Assembly (NCBI GenBank): GCA_024698705.1 | Contig: JAILQX010000024.1 | Span: 1-51,416 of the forward strand | Length of the DNA stretch: 51,416 bases | From: Lachnospiraceae bacterium | Lineage (GTDB): Bacteria; Bacillota; Clostridia; Lachnospirales; Lachnospiraceae | Reading direction: 5' to 3' | Notes under the pieces: model-generated | The model's database searches: none | The model's input: the letters and a program-made list of their open reading frames with translations, nothing else | Told to the model about the DNA's origin: nothing | Position numbers and translations under genes: made by a program | In this document: one piece after another, positions 16,901 through 26,300 of the stretch | Layout: each line of letters begins with the position of its first letter | How positions within the stretch are numbered: the stretch's first letter is position 1

Positions 16901-18620
16901 TCGCACAGTGTATTTTATCCGGCGTTAATGTTTCCGGTTTTAAAAACGTTGTCGATGATAATACATTTAAAAGTTTTATATAGTTTTCCGCATCGGATAA
17001 CGAATTGAGCTCAAGGTCATATTCCACACGGCAGTTATCGGCTTTGGGTACAAGATCACCGAGTCCATCATTAATGATCTTCAGTCCCTGCTTTAACTTA
17101 TTCTGTGTCTCATATGAGCCGTTTGTGCCCTTGTAACCGAACCATTCGTTTTTTCTGTAATCTTCTCCTATAGTCAGTACATATTTTTCATATTGTTCCA
17201 AAAGATTTACGGCATCATTAAGATAGTTTTCATCCTTTTTGACTATATCATCAAGGATCAGATCCAGATCGGGTGCTTTTCTGTGAGCATAATGGGCCTC
17301 ATACATCTGATACAGTGACTTATTGATAACAGGTTGCGGCTCATGAAGTTTGTTAGCATAAGAATCAAGCTGTTCCTGCAATCTTATCTTTGCATTTAAT
17401 TCCAGCTCAGCTCTGTCTGATACCGCGCTTCTGTCTGCCTTAAGCGTTTTACAAAGTTCTTTTATGACTTCTTTTTTGCTGGATTTGTAACTGTGAAGCT
17501 CCAGGCAAAAATCCGCAAGGTCTGCCTTTTTAAGCTTGTCATATACAACATTTAAGGCTGCAAGTTTCTCTGATACGAAAAGAACCTTCTTTCCGTCATG
17601 AAGGCATTCTGCAATTATATTGGTTATAGTCTGGCTTTTACCGGTTCCCGGAGGTCCCTGCAATACAAAACTCTTGCCTGTCTTGGCCATCTCTATGGCT
17701 TCTATCTGGCTTGAATCCGCATCTACTACCGTGTGCAGATCAATGATCTCATTTTCCACAACATTTACTTCATCAACCAATACAGCATCTGATGTAACCT
17801 GATCTTCACCAAGTAATAATCTTACATTATTGTTCTTTAGTATCTCCTCCGAATTGTTTTTCAGATCGTGATACATATTTATCTTCAGGAATGAAAAGAC
17901 ACCGATCTTACACTCGGAAGTTACTTCCCAGTGCAGCCTGGCTACTATCTGTTTTACTTTATCAAGATATGATGTAAGATTTTCATCTTCTTCATAGTCC
18001 GGTAACTTTACACCATACTGCGCTTCCATCAGATAACTGAATGTTGGGTTTACTACAACATCATCTTCTGTAAGTTTAATATAGTACGGCTCTATGGATG
18101 ATTCACGCTTTAAAGTGATCGGTACGAGCAACAAAGGTGCTCTGTTTACTGTATTTGACTGTTCGCTTTCTTTCCAATGAATAAATCCGAATGCCATATA
18201 TGCAACATTTACACCGGTTTCTTCAAGGAAATCCCTTGATTTCTTATCTATGTTCTTTATGGCTGTTATCGGATTTGGTGTTTTGGCATACACAAGTATC
18301 TGATTGTTCTTGCGTATATTTGTCGAATACATCTCTACATATTCGCTCTTCTTATGCTTATCGAGATCAACCGTCTCTTTTGTTACTTCTTCATAGACAT
18401 TGGCTGATAATATCGCTTCTTCGTCTACTTCGTTATCTTCGATCTTAGGATCATAAACTTCAAAGGTACTTAAACTAAGGCACTTTTCATAGAACGACTC
18501 TGTATCCGGAAAAACCACTTCCGCTGTCGACGCTTTGGTATCCTTAAAATTTACCAGATTATTCCGTTTTCCCGTATCAAGCAATTGCTGCGCCCAGCGC
18601 TCCAGTTTCTTTGTGTCCAT
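13977..18620 (-). CDS. DUF4011-helicase-Vsr (Hhe-like) defence protein
   Basis: A 1547-residue multidomain protein. The N-terminus has the DUF4011 signature (LLDTGKRNNLVNF, 13-25). Helicase motifs include Walker A GPPGTGKS (322-329), Walker B VVFDEASQ near 946-950, GDSKQMPP just after, and SF1 motifs near RRLNVAVTRAKD. Residues about 1240-1335 form a Vsr/MTES_1575-like nuclease domain (RIDMAL, ECDGATYHSS, RIWSTDWF). A DUF3320-type segment lies near 1400-1450. This order matches the single-gene antiphage architecture reported as DUF4011-helicase-Vsr (hhe). An Mrr-type nuclease follows at 5 bases. The ATG has GGAG about 8 bases upstream. The family match is strong; activity in this organism is inferred. 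Confidence 0.85.
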   Translation of the reverse strand: MDTKKLERWAQQLLDTGKRNNLVNFKDTKASTAEVVFPDTESFYEKCLSLSTFEVYDPKIEDNEVDEEAILSANVYEEVTKETVDLDKHKKSEYVEMYSTNIRKNNQILVYAKTPNPITAIKNIDKKSRDFLEETGVNVAYMAFGFIHWKESEQSNTVNRAPLLLVPITLKRESSIEPYYIKLTEDDVVVNPTFSYLMEAQYGVKLPDYEEDENLTSYLDKVKQIVARLHWEVTSECKIGVFSFLKINMYHDLKNNSEEILKNNNVRLLLGEDQVTSDAVLVDEVNVVENEIIDLHTVVDADSSQIEAIEMAKTGKSFVLQGPPGTGKSQTITNIIAECLHDGKKVLFVSEKLAALNVVYDKLKKADLADFCLELHSYKSSKKEVIKELCKTLKADRSAVSDRAELELNAKIRLQEQLDSYANKLHEPQPVINKSLYQMYEAHYAHRKAPDLDLILDDIVKKDENYLNDAVNLLEQYEKYVLTIGEDYRKNEWFGYKGTNGSYETQNKLKQGLKIINDGLGDLVPKADNCRVEYDLELNSLSDAENYIKLLNVLSSTTFLKPETLTPDKIHCAIDGAKKLKELSDRIIPIRQNLDKSFEADVYKINGQDYYNKLTKLYSGLFSRMFNAEYKSMVTDLRLASRTGKKPSYTQAKDYMKLLMSYQELMNNFLSVNDVVAGLFTTDSIDVDTDWNKLLAELEVVNTCFGKGLSCGSITDMSDEQFAAGKPGFDDHAVELGESLNRFKPTMTLLQEDFDTNFVRFDTIPLEDLQIKMQSCEESADKIENWVRFYTLLKQLEERDLLTFVNCAIENKFDRNQIADSYQRLFYKEWINHVIYANPVFSGFTRISQDRAVEQFVQKDKLQFEISKAQIKAELSAKRPSLDLMAGGSAVSILLREGEKKRKIKSIRKLLEEIGELVQVLKPCFLMSPLSVSTFLSSNSITFDTVVFDEASQIFPQDAIGAIYRGKQLIVVGDSKQMPPSNFFNSSMEIDDDDEETGDVTDFESILDLCSTTLPQMRLRWHYRSHYEQLISFSNKNFYDNALVTFPSSVMDHEGVGVDYYKVDGLFDRKSHTNRKEAEYVVDLVYKNIEQYPKRSLGVVAFSVAQQELIERLLDKKRQEDSSKEWFFKSDESIKEPFFIKNLETVQGDERDTIIFSVAYGMDSQDRLLHNFGPLNRMGGERRLNVAVTRAKDNVQLVSSMHGTDIDLKRTSAEGARLLREYLDYAENGEVALERSISVNPFEQFDSEFEMDVCDFLREKGFSVDTQVGCSGFRIDMALKKPDSSDYVLAIECDGATYHSSKNARDRDRLRQEVLERMGWRFYRIWSTDWFRNSAVEKERLLETATRMINLGPGTKVEESKPIEEPVIEFNKTIETKHVGFPEYKEADIFTLRSENMHSVKTLVKRIMETEAPISEEYLLKRMCFIYNREHVTSVVRDRFEESMRGCESIGIERRNGFLYWADKHDYVLRVPGVKRDIKYIAPEELAAGLFVLIKQNVTVDKEGLYKTLVNMLGFSRVGDAIYDKLDEALDLIINLSIDGNMLSLKQ

Positions 18621-18727
18621 TGCTAACTCCGCTACTTTATTTGTCCCGTTTTATGCTTTTTAAATTAGTTATTAATGTATTCCATCAACTATATTAGTAT
18701 ACCACAGGACACATTTACAAATCATTA

Positions 18728-19075
18728 TTAAGCATACATTTCCTCATAAAGATCATACCTATTCTGATACATGACCTTCTTCTTTTTTCCGAAGTGCTTC
18801 GGTAACCGGTAAAGTGTCAGGCAGTTCATTGTCAATCTGTCCAGTATGTAGCAATATCCGTTGTATGCTACTGCGACCTGATCCTGATTGCTTCTGGACT
18901 CAAGGAACTTTCTGTCGATTGACCATGTGCAGTTTTCACTTGTGATGCCGCGCTTCCTTGCGAGGCTCATCATCTTGATCGCTCTCTTTTCATTGAGTCC
19001 CGCTCTCTCCTTGGCTCTGTTAATACTGTGCCTTGTATCCTTTTCCAACCATCCACACCTGTAATCGTTACTCAT
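18728..19075 (-). CDS. Small repeated-family protein of unknown function (intact copy)
   Basis: 115 residues from the ATG at 19075, which has GGAGGAG about 9 bases upstream; the frame stays open further up but that stretch is not conserved in the other copy. The N-terminal half is basic and helical (KDTRHSINRAKERAGL). The C-terminal half has a compact beta-like segment, VAYNGYCYILDRLTMNCL, then a Lys-rich tail. That segment faintly recalls RelE/DUF4258-type small folds, but I would not assign it. The same gene lies broken at 12883-13230. No partner gene of antitoxin type is adjacent. Confidence 0.6.
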   Translation of the reverse strand: MSNDYRCGWLEKDTRHSINRAKERAGLNEKRAIKMMSLARKRGITSENCTWSIDRKFLESRSNQDQVAVAYNGYCYILDRLTMNCLTLYRLPKHFGKKKKVMYQNRYDLYEEMYA

Positions 19076-19208
19076 ACTCTGATCTCCTCCTGTTCTTTGT
19101 CTGTATATGGCTTCTGGGTATTTACTTGTGAGTGTTTTGGGATTTGACCCGTTCCCCTGTATCCATGGTCCCATATTTGCTGTCCTATAACTTCCACTTT
19201 TTACCGGA
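18728..19208 (-). repeat. Direct repeat unit, copy 2 (small gene plus leader)
   Basis: Partner of 12883-13360. Similarity ends near 19208, close to where base composition rises and a set of short direct repeats (19236-19289) begins. This is the likely right edge of the accessory block. Confidence 0.8.
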
Positions 19209-19235
19209 TTGGCGAAAAAAGGCGAGATTTATGGG

Positions 19236-19289
19236 GTATTTAGGAGGTATTTAGGCGCAAAGCGTAATTGGGGAGTATTTAGGCGCAAA
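19236..19289. repeat. Three short direct repeats GTATTTAGG(CGCAAA)
   Basis: GTATTTAGG occurs at 19236, 19247 and 19275; the last two extend to a shared 15-mer GTATTTAGGCGCAAA. They sit between the repeat unit and the terminator at 19287-19317. Role unknown. Confidence 0.6.
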
Positions 19290-19317
19290 AAAAGACCGGA
19301 ATTTATATTTTCCGATC
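19287..19317 (-). terminator. Intrinsic terminator after the 210-residue membrane protein gene
   Basis: On the minus strand GATCGGAA pairs with TTCCGGTC (8 bp, one wobble) around an 8-base loop, followed by seven T residues. It is 45 bases past the stop codon at 19363. Confidence 0.75.
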
Positions 19318-19362
19318 CTGTTTTTATGGTTATTGTTTTTTATATTTGCTGCGTGATCTGCC

Positions 19363-19995
19363 TTAATCTCGTGTTCTGTAGAACTTTTCCTGAGCCACGA
19401 TCCAATATGCCAGCAGTGTTATGGCTAACCCGGTCACCAGGCTGCCGATCACGGTCACTGTATGCATTGTACGTCCCGCGTTGATCGGTGCAAGATTATT
19501 TATGATCAGACTGATCACCTCGAACAAGGCGACCACACACCATGCGTTCTTCATATTTTTCTCATGTCTCTTTGTCAGTTCAAGCAGGATTATGATGCTG
19601 TTGATCATGATGATAGCCGCATTTGCCAATGCATATATGCCCACTCCTTTTATCTGAAGGTCGGATGCTATCCCGCTTGGCATGAAGTATACGCCTGTCA
19701 TGCCCAGACACAGCACGATCGATGCGATCACTGCAAATATCACTATGCCCTTCATCCTGTCGGGGTCATTTTTCCTGAATGCGTTCCATGGAATGTACCA
19801 TATCAGCACGGTTGCGATCACCGATACGATCACTAATACGATCGGTATGGACATTGATCTGTCTCTCAGCGCTTCATTTGGTATGACTGCCTTGAATATG
19901 ACATAGAGAAATAACATGGCGATCCCGCCCAAAACGCCTATTGCCGTCAATATGAACATTGCGAAATTTCCAAGTGCGGTTCTTTCTTCCTTCAT
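19363..19995 (-). CDS. Polytopic membrane protein of unknown function
   Basis: 210 residues from the ATG at 19995, chosen because AAAGGAGAA lies 8 bases upstream; an in-frame ATG at 20082 precedes a Pro/Asn/Lys-rich stretch that is probably untranslated leader. About six hydrophobic helices are visible with short loops. I recognise no family. The leader has two similar GGAGAACA blocks about 30 bases apart (20000-20050). The gene stands alone between two terminators. Confidence 0.6.
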   Translation of the reverse strand: MKEERTALGNFAMFILTAIGVLGGIAMLFLYVIFKAVIPNEALRDRSMSIPIVLVIVSVIATVLIWYIPWNAFRKNDPDRMKGIVIFAVIASIVLCLGMTGVYFMPSGIASDLQIKGVGIYALANAAIIMINSIIILLELTKRHEKNMKNAWCVVALFEVISLIINNLAPINAGRTMHTVTVIGSLVTGLAITLLAYWIVAQEKFYRTRD

Positions 19996-20100
19996 GGGAT
20001 TGTTCTCCTTTTGGGGGTGATTTCCCTTGGGGGTGTTCTCCTTTGAGATTTGTTCTACTTTGGGGCTTGTCTGAGAAAGCAAGCTGATTGCGGGCTAAGA

Positions 20101-20135
20101 ACAGATAAAGTGGCCATCCACGAGGAATTATCTGT
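20101..20135. repeat. Inverted repeat ACAGATAA...TTATCTGT
   Basis: An 8-bp perfect inverted repeat with an inner GTGG/CCAC pair lies between the HD-GYP terminator and the membrane protein gene. It may be an operator or RNA hairpin in the leader of the gene at 19363-19995. Confidence 0.4.
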
Positions 20136-20146
20136 CCAAGCTCAAG

Positions 20147-20182
20147 AAAAAGCAGGCTTCCTGTCTCCTCCCGCCGCTTTTT
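20147..20182 (-). terminator. Probable terminator of the signalling operon
   Basis: On the minus strand AAAAAGCGGC pairs with GCC-T-GCTTTTT (one bulge) right at the stop codon of the HD-GYP gene at 20181. The pairing is imperfect. Confidence 0.5.
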
Positions 20183-22580
20183 ATCTCACTCTTATGTCCG
20201 TAAGTGCTACCTGATCACCTGTCAAAGCTACATACACCTTTTCAGATGCGTTTTTGAGAGTTGTCGTATTCTCTATGTCTATACCGAGGACCGTGGTCTT
20301 CAGTATGATCTTTGCATTCTTTCTCCTGAGGGTGAGTTCACACTCCATGCCCTCTCTGTTCTTTTCTTTCCATGCATCCCAGCCCGGGAATTCATCGGTT
20401 CGCTTCATGACTATATTGTTGGTGGCATCATCGGTATTGCACTCATTTTCTCCGTAAAGTTTTATGAGCGCATGTTCTTTGTAATTGGGTCCGTCGACCC
20501 TGCCGTCATCCGATGTGAAGAGCACTACATAAGGGCAATGCCATACAAGGTTTGCTCCCGGCAAGCTCATCGTGTGGAACATGATCTTCAGTCTGTCCCT
20601 GCACTCGATGCCTTCCGTCGAAGCCGATCTTGTCCTGTCTATCTGGATATTCTTTATGTCTGATTCCATGTGATCTATGAAGCTGATAACCTCGGCGATC
20701 CTGTGGATACTCTCTTCGGTATATTTTTCTCCGGTCTGCTCTGTCGTGATGTCCTTTATCTCACAGTTTTCGCCTGTGATCGCGATATAAGCGGCCTTTG
20801 AACCGGTAGGAAGTGCGACGATCACTTCTTTTCTGTACGCGGGACTGTTCATCACAAGTCTCAGATGATCATCATATCTGCCCATGACGATCTCGTAAGA
20901 TGCAGGAGCGTCGTTTTCTGCAGTTCCTGCAACTGCTGCGTCGGCTCCCTCGGCTGTCTCCTGCACCGTTACCTTTTCTTCTATCTTCCTTGCGGCTGTC
21001 TGTATGCTGTGCCCGTCGAACCAGAATTCGCCGTATTCGAGGTACTGATAATCCCTGATTGCTCTCTCATTATCATGGACTCGTCTGTCATACGAATCGA
21101 ACATGATAAGTGAAGGTGACCAGAACTCGCTGTCCTTGATGCCTTCCTTTGGTGCACAGGTGAATGTGACTCTTGTCTCCTCATTTTCTATCGGAATGCC
21201 TGCGGTTATGCTGTCTCTGTAGTCTCTGCAGGAGATCTCATTTTCTACCTTCTGACTTTCTTCCTGCATTGCGCTCTCGTTGTCTTTATCTATGATCTTT
21301 ACCATGATATCCGCATACTTCGGATCGAATTCAACGCCGCTTCCCTTGACAAATGCTTCCCTTGCCACAAAATCCGGCCTTGCTTCACGGTATCTCTTTT
21401 TTGTCCTCATGGTAACATACGCATCCGCCACGCCGATGATCCTTGCGATCTCCGGTATCTGCTCGCCCTTCAATCCTTCGGGATATCCGCTGCCATCATA
21501 CCTTTCATGGCTGTAATGCGCGCCTTCGCTTAAGTAAGGGTATTCGGTGATGCTTGATAAGATGTCCTTGCCTATAAGCGGTCTTCTCCTCATTATCTCG
21601 GAGTCTTCTGCACTGGGATCCTTGTCATTTTCTATGACCTTGTCAGGTATGCCTATAAGACCTACATCATGCAACAGGGCCGCATAATATACGTCTTCGC
21701 ATTTCTCCTTATCCATTCCGCTCATTTCCGCGATCCTCTTCGCGTAATCGGCGACCTTCTGTGCGCTGCCCTGCAACAGCTCATCCTTCTTCTCGACCGC
21801 AGACACAAATGCCGTGGCCGTCTCATCGAACAGTCTCTGCATCCTTTCACTCTCGATCTTCATGTTCTTTAACTCGATCTCATGTGTATGCTCGGCCGTT
21901 TCGTTGATATCCATATACGTGAAGATGTACAGGAACACTGACACCATGACCATCGCCATGTTGACGATCGATATGCCGTATGTGAAGATCTGCAGGATAC
22001 CGCAGACGAGCGGCACAAATATATACAATTCCATTGATATGAAGATCAGTTTCCTGAAACGTTTTCTGTTCTGACATATGACCGTTAACTGGATCAGCGG
22101 ACCGATGATGGGGATTATGTATGCGATCAGAAATCCGTTCCCTCTGTGGTATTTATTCATCTCATCAAAATAATAGTATAAGTCCGTAAATGCAGATATT
22201 ATGGACAATACCATGCCCACTATCGCCATGTACTGGACTATCACCAGTCTCTTCGGTACTTGCTTTAGCTTTCCTTCATTGAGCAGCCAGTCGGACAGGT
22301 AGAGATTAAAGCTGAGTACTACCGCAGAGGTCAGGAAAAAAACCGCAAAATTAGCCACTCTGACCATGATGTAACCCTTATTTGACACATCACCCGAGTA
22401 TATATACGCTTCGCGGTCAAACCACAGCAGGAGAAGCGCAATTATCTCCATCAAAAGCAGTATTCTTTTTCTGTTTTGGGACAAAAACCTTGTGATACAC
22501 AATAGAAATGCTGATGTCGCGCAGATACCGCACAGCAAAAGCATGATATCCAGCTGGTTTTCCCTGATCAAATCATACAT
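20181..22580 (-). CDS. Membrane HD-GYP-like protein with degenerate active site and tandem beta-rich C-terminal domains
   Basis: A 799-residue protein. About seven membrane helices fill residues 10-225, then a short coil and an HD-GYP domain (about 265-430). HD304-305 and DGSGYPEGLKG (362-372) are present, but several metal ligands differ from canonical HD-GYP phosphodiesterases: the first His is replaced (GSAQKV, 271-276), the Lys after HDVG is Leu, the KxH site reads RRR (331-333), and HHE reads SHE (357-359). Cyclic-di-GMP hydrolysis is therefore doubtful. Residues about 460-640 and 660-799 look like two copies of one beta-rich domain. It is the last gene of an operon with a response regulator, a hybrid kinase and an intact HD-GYP protein; I infer a binding or output role. 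Confidence 0.75.
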   Translation of the reverse strand: MYDLIRENQLDIMLLLCGICATSAFLLCITRFLSQNRKRILLLMEIIALLLLWFDREAYIYSGDVSNKGYIMVRVANFAVFFLTSAVVLSFNLYLSDWLLNEGKLKQVPKRLVIVQYMAIVGMVLSIISAFTDLYYYFDEMNKYHRGNGFLIAYIIPIIGPLIQLTVICQNRKRFRKLIFISMELYIFVPLVCGILQIFTYGISIVNMAMVMVSVFLYIFTYMDINETAEHTHEIELKNMKIESERMQRLFDETATAFVSAVEKKDELLQGSAQKVADYAKRIAEMSGMDKEKCEDVYYAALLHDVGLIGIPDKVIENDKDPSAEDSEIMRRRPLIGKDILSSITEYPYLSEGAHYSHERYDGSGYPEGLKGEQIPEIARIIGVADAYVTMRTKKRYREARPDFVAREAFVKGSGVEFDPKYADIMVKIIDKDNESAMQEESQKVENEISCRDYRDSITAGIPIENEETRVTFTCAPKEGIKDSEFWSPSLIMFDSYDRRVHDNERAIRDYQYLEYGEFWFDGHSIQTAARKIEEKVTVQETAEGADAAVAGTAENDAPASYEIVMGRYDDHLRLVMNSPAYRKEVIVALPTGSKAAYIAITGENCEIKDITTEQTGEKYTEESIHRIAEVISFIDHMESDIKNIQIDRTRSASTEGIECRDRLKIMFHTMSLPGANLVWHCPYVVLFTSDDGRVDGPNYKEHALIKLYGENECNTDDATNNIVMKRTDEFPGWDAWKEKNREGMECELTLRRKNAKIILKTTVLGIDIENTTTLKNASEKVYVALTGDQVALTDIRVR

Positions 22581-22618
22581 ACCGCCAAATCTCCTTCAAT
22601 CCGGACTTCACCCTGAAA

Positions 22619-23380
22619 TTATTTGTGAAGCACAAAATACTCCTTCAGCTTTTCGAGCAATTTATCCTTCTGTATGCTCTTTAAGAAATATCCTTCCGGT
22701 CTGAGCGATACTACTGCCATTACGCTCTCCTTATCCCCTTTGCCCGTTAAGAACATTACGGGTATCGTTGCCGTATCCGAATCGCTTCTCAGCATTTCAA
22801 GCACCTGCGGTCCGCTCGTTACGGGCATCTCGTAGTCCAATAGGATCAGATCTACTTTGTTTTTGCCGAGCCATTTGATCGCCTGCAATCCGGAATTGGC
22901 CATTGAGACCTTATAGTCGTTCTTAAGCCATTCCCTGACAAGTGTCAGATACTGCGGATCGTCGTCAACGATCAGTATACTCTTCTTGAACTCTCCCATT
23001 TCTTCTTTAGAGAAATACTCAGTCACGGTTTCCGTAAAGACCGTATTGTCGATCGGTCTTGAAAATGTCCTGTATACCAATTTCTCCGGTATCTTATGAT
23101 CACAGAGATATTGTACATCATCTTTCTCGCCTACGAGGATCATGTTAAAGCCTTTTTCCTCCATATTATCGATCATAAAATGCAGGACATCCTCAGGCGG
23201 CCTTTCGCCGATATCCATGTAGAGTACGATCAATGATACGCCGCTTAAATGCGCGTTGATCTCATTGACGCTCCACGGGACAAAGACGCATCCCACACCC
23301 GTGTCATTTACCTTTTTGACGAGTACACGGGTTATAAATGTCTCTTTTTCTCCTATGACGATCATCTTTTTGTCAGCCAT
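22619..23380 (-). CDS. Response regulator with degenerate N-terminal receiver and active C-terminal receiver
   Basis: 253 residues. The N-terminal half (1-125) has receiver-like strands, but where the phosphorylated Asp should be the sequence reads LIVLYMDIG (Tyr54), so it is probably inactive. The C-terminal half (133-253) is a normal CheY-like receiver: acidic pair D139/D140, phosphoacceptor D182 in LLDYEMP, T212 and K234. There is no DNA-binding or enzymatic output domain. It lies 18 bases downstream of the hybrid kinase and 38 bases upstream of an HD-GYP-like gene. It probably takes phosphate from the kinase's HPt domain and signals by protein contact. Confidence 0.85.
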   Translation of the reverse strand: MADKKMIVIGEKETFITRVLVKKVNDTGVGCVFVPWSVNEINAHLSGVSLIVLYMDIGERPPEDVLHFMIDNMEEKGFNMILVGEKDDVQYLCDHKIPEKLVYRTFSRPIDNTVFTETVTEYFSKEEMGEFKKSILIVDDDPQYLTLVREWLKNDYKVSMANSGLQAIKWLGKNKVDLILLDYEMPVTSGPQVLEMLRSDSDTATIPVMFLTGKGDKESVMAVVSLRPEGYFLKSIQKDKLLEKLKEYFVLHK

Positions 23381-23398
23381 ATCATATCCTCCGCATGT

Positions 23399-26300
23399 TT
23401 ACTCCGAGATCAGCGTCTCCATGCTTTCCCAGTCAAAGACTTTTAACATCCTTGCTATCTCTTTTATCTTCTTATCGTCCTCAGGCGGGAGCGAATACTG
23501 TGACAGGCTGTCAAGTATCATTTCCACCGAATCGTAATCCATCTGCGGTATGACGTCCCCGAGAGCGTCATACGCTTCCTTCAGTTCTTCTTCCGGTACC
23601 GGTGGTTTTTTCTCCGTGCCGTCCGCGTCATGAAGTCCCGCCAGTTTATCCTTGAACTGCTCGTATTCCGTGAGCAGCTTTACCGTATGCTCGTCGATAA
23701 ATGCCTTATCTTCCCTGTTGCCGGCATCCTCGAGTTTCTCTGCGAGACGCGACAGTTCTTCCGCACCTATTATCCTCGCCGAGCTCTTGAGCGCATGGAC
23801 CTTTATCGTATAGAGTCTTATGTTGTCGCTCTCATATGCATCCTTTATTACTTTTGCATTGCTGTCTATCGTTTCAAGGAACAGGTTAAGGGCAAATATA
23901 AAGTTCGATATTCCTCCGCTGTTTTGTATCCCGTTCTCTGCCGACAACCCTTTGATTTCATATATCCATGAAAGATTTGCGGGTATCTCCTTGGGTTCTG
24001 CGGCAACGTCCTCCGCTCCGGGCTTCTCCATGATCTCCTCCGGAAGATGGTTCATGATCGTCTCTTCCAGGATCGCCGAATCCACAGGCTTGGTCAGATA
24101 TCCGTTGAAGCCCTTTGACTTGTAAAATGCTTCATCCATAGCCGTGTTCGCGGTCAGCGCATATACCGGCAGTTCAGGGTATTTATCCCTTATCCTTGCT
24201 ACGGTCTCGATGCCGTCCATTCCCGGCATCATATGATCGAGCAATACTAAGTTAAAATTCGTATCCTCTATCTTTTCCAGACATTCTTCACCGCTCGATG
24301 CCGTCGTGACAAATACTCTGGTTGGTTTCAAAAGTCCCTTGATGACCTCGAGGTTCATCGGTGTATCGTCAACTACCAATATGTCCGCATCCGGTGCGAT
24401 GAACTTCGGTACATAGGGTCCCTTGTTCTTTACTTCATCATGCTCCAGGAATGCTCCTATAGGCGTTCTGTCGACGATCCTCTGATTAACCCTCAGTATG
24501 AACTCCGAGCCCTTGCCATACTCGCTCTCACATGAAAGGCTTCCGCCCATCAGCTCTGCGAATCTCCTTGAGATATCGAGTCCCAGACCGGTTCCCATGA
24601 TGCCGCTGTTTTTCTCTTCATCCAGTCTTTCATAGGCTGTGAAGAGCTTTTCCATATCCTCAGGCTTTACGCCTATGCCGGTATCCTTGACAGAGAACTT
24701 AAGGCTGCATTCATCGTCCCTTCTTTCCTCAATGGATACGTTGAATGAAAAGCCTCCGACAGATGTGTACTTTACCGCATTTGTCAGAAGATTGAGCACG
24801 ATCTGCTTGATCTTGCCTGAATCGCCGTACATCCTCTTCGGCAATACTTCATCTATAACTACGTCAAATACCAGTTCCTTCTGGGTACTTCGTCCTCTTA
24901 TCATCGATACCACGGACCTGAGCATGTCAGCCGTGTCATATTCCTGCTCCACGAGATGCATCTTACCGGATTCCATCTTGGACATGTCCAGCAGATCGTT
25001 GATGAGTCCCAAGAGTGATTCCGATGCATTTCTTATATCTAATCCGTAATTCATCATTGACATGAAATACGGCTTCGGTACTCCGGTCGCATCCTCTCTG
25101 AGCGCCATCTCATTCATACCCATGATCGTGTTTATGGGCGTTCTGATCTCATGCGACATATTGGCTAAGAAAGATGTTTTTGCCCTGTTCGCTCGGTCCG
25201 CTTCTTCCTTTGCCTTGCTGAGTTCATCATATTGTCTCTGTATGACCGTTCCCTTCACGATACGCCATACTATAAATGCACCGAGTGCTGCGAACAACAG
25301 CACTATGATGATCCAGAATATCGGCAGCTCGACGAATCTCGCCTGCTTTTTCAGCTGATATACATCATCTATGAGCTCTTTACCGTCTTTATCGTACGCC
25401 TTCACATGAAGGTTGTAGTTGCCGTATCTTAAACCCGTATATTCGAGTGCCGTGAGATGTGCCTTGTCCGTCTTTATGCCGTCCTCTTCCATGCCCTCCA
25501 GATATACGTTTACCGTCGGGTTCATCATGGTATAATCCAGCACGGAAGCATTGATCCTGATACGATCGTCTGTCCTGGGTATCATATACACTCCGTTTTT
25601 GTCCGGCAATATCTTACTGTCACCGACATACAATGAATTGACGGCCGATTTGATGGGGGCTTTATCCCCCTGCATATTGTCTATATTGACCGAACAGACA
25701 CCGCTTCTTCCGGGTATATAGAGATATCCGTCATTGCTCTTCATGCCATATGAATTGGACGTGGGTGTGCTCACCAGTCCGTTTGCTATCGTGTAGATCC
25801 TGTATTCCGATACCTCATCCTTTATCATCGCCTCTTCATCTACCTTGTAAAGTCCGTAGGATGATACGATCCACATGTTTTGATGTGAATCGGGATACAC
25901 GTCGTAATTATTGTTGTATGGGAAGGTCGTGACCTCTTTTATGATGCCGTCCTGCATGTATTCGATCGAGTTCGAGGTTACGATCCAGTAGATACCGGTC
26001 TCCTCATCCTTCTTTATTCGCATGACGACATCACTCGTAAGTCCTTCGTCACGTCCGATCCTCTCTACGCTGTTATCGGGCTTTATCACATATATGCCGT
26101 CTCCGTCGCTTCCCGCGTATATCTCTCCGTCCTCGCCTTCCGCAACTGTCAGGAACACAGTATTGCTTATACCTTCCTTTTCACCGCAGACTCTTACGAC
26201 TTTATCATTTTTTATGACAGCCAGTCCTCCGTTCGTTCCGGCTATGACTCCGCCGTCTTTGGCACGCACAATGCATCTCACTTCGTTGCTTAGCAGCCCG

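Noticed and set aside
12883-19208. The flanking ~480-bp repeats as insertion sequences.
   Set aside because: No transposase, no terminal inverted repeats and no target duplications were seen; they are listed only as direct repeats.
19209-19484. A 91-codon plus-strand open frame next to the island edge.
   Set aside because: It crosses the direct repeats, the terminator and the antisense of a membrane protein gene; no support for coding.
19996-20082. N-terminal extension of the membrane protein gene at 19363 to an ATG at 20082.
   Set aside because: The added residues are low-complexity and the strong ribosome binding site belongs to the ATG at 19995.
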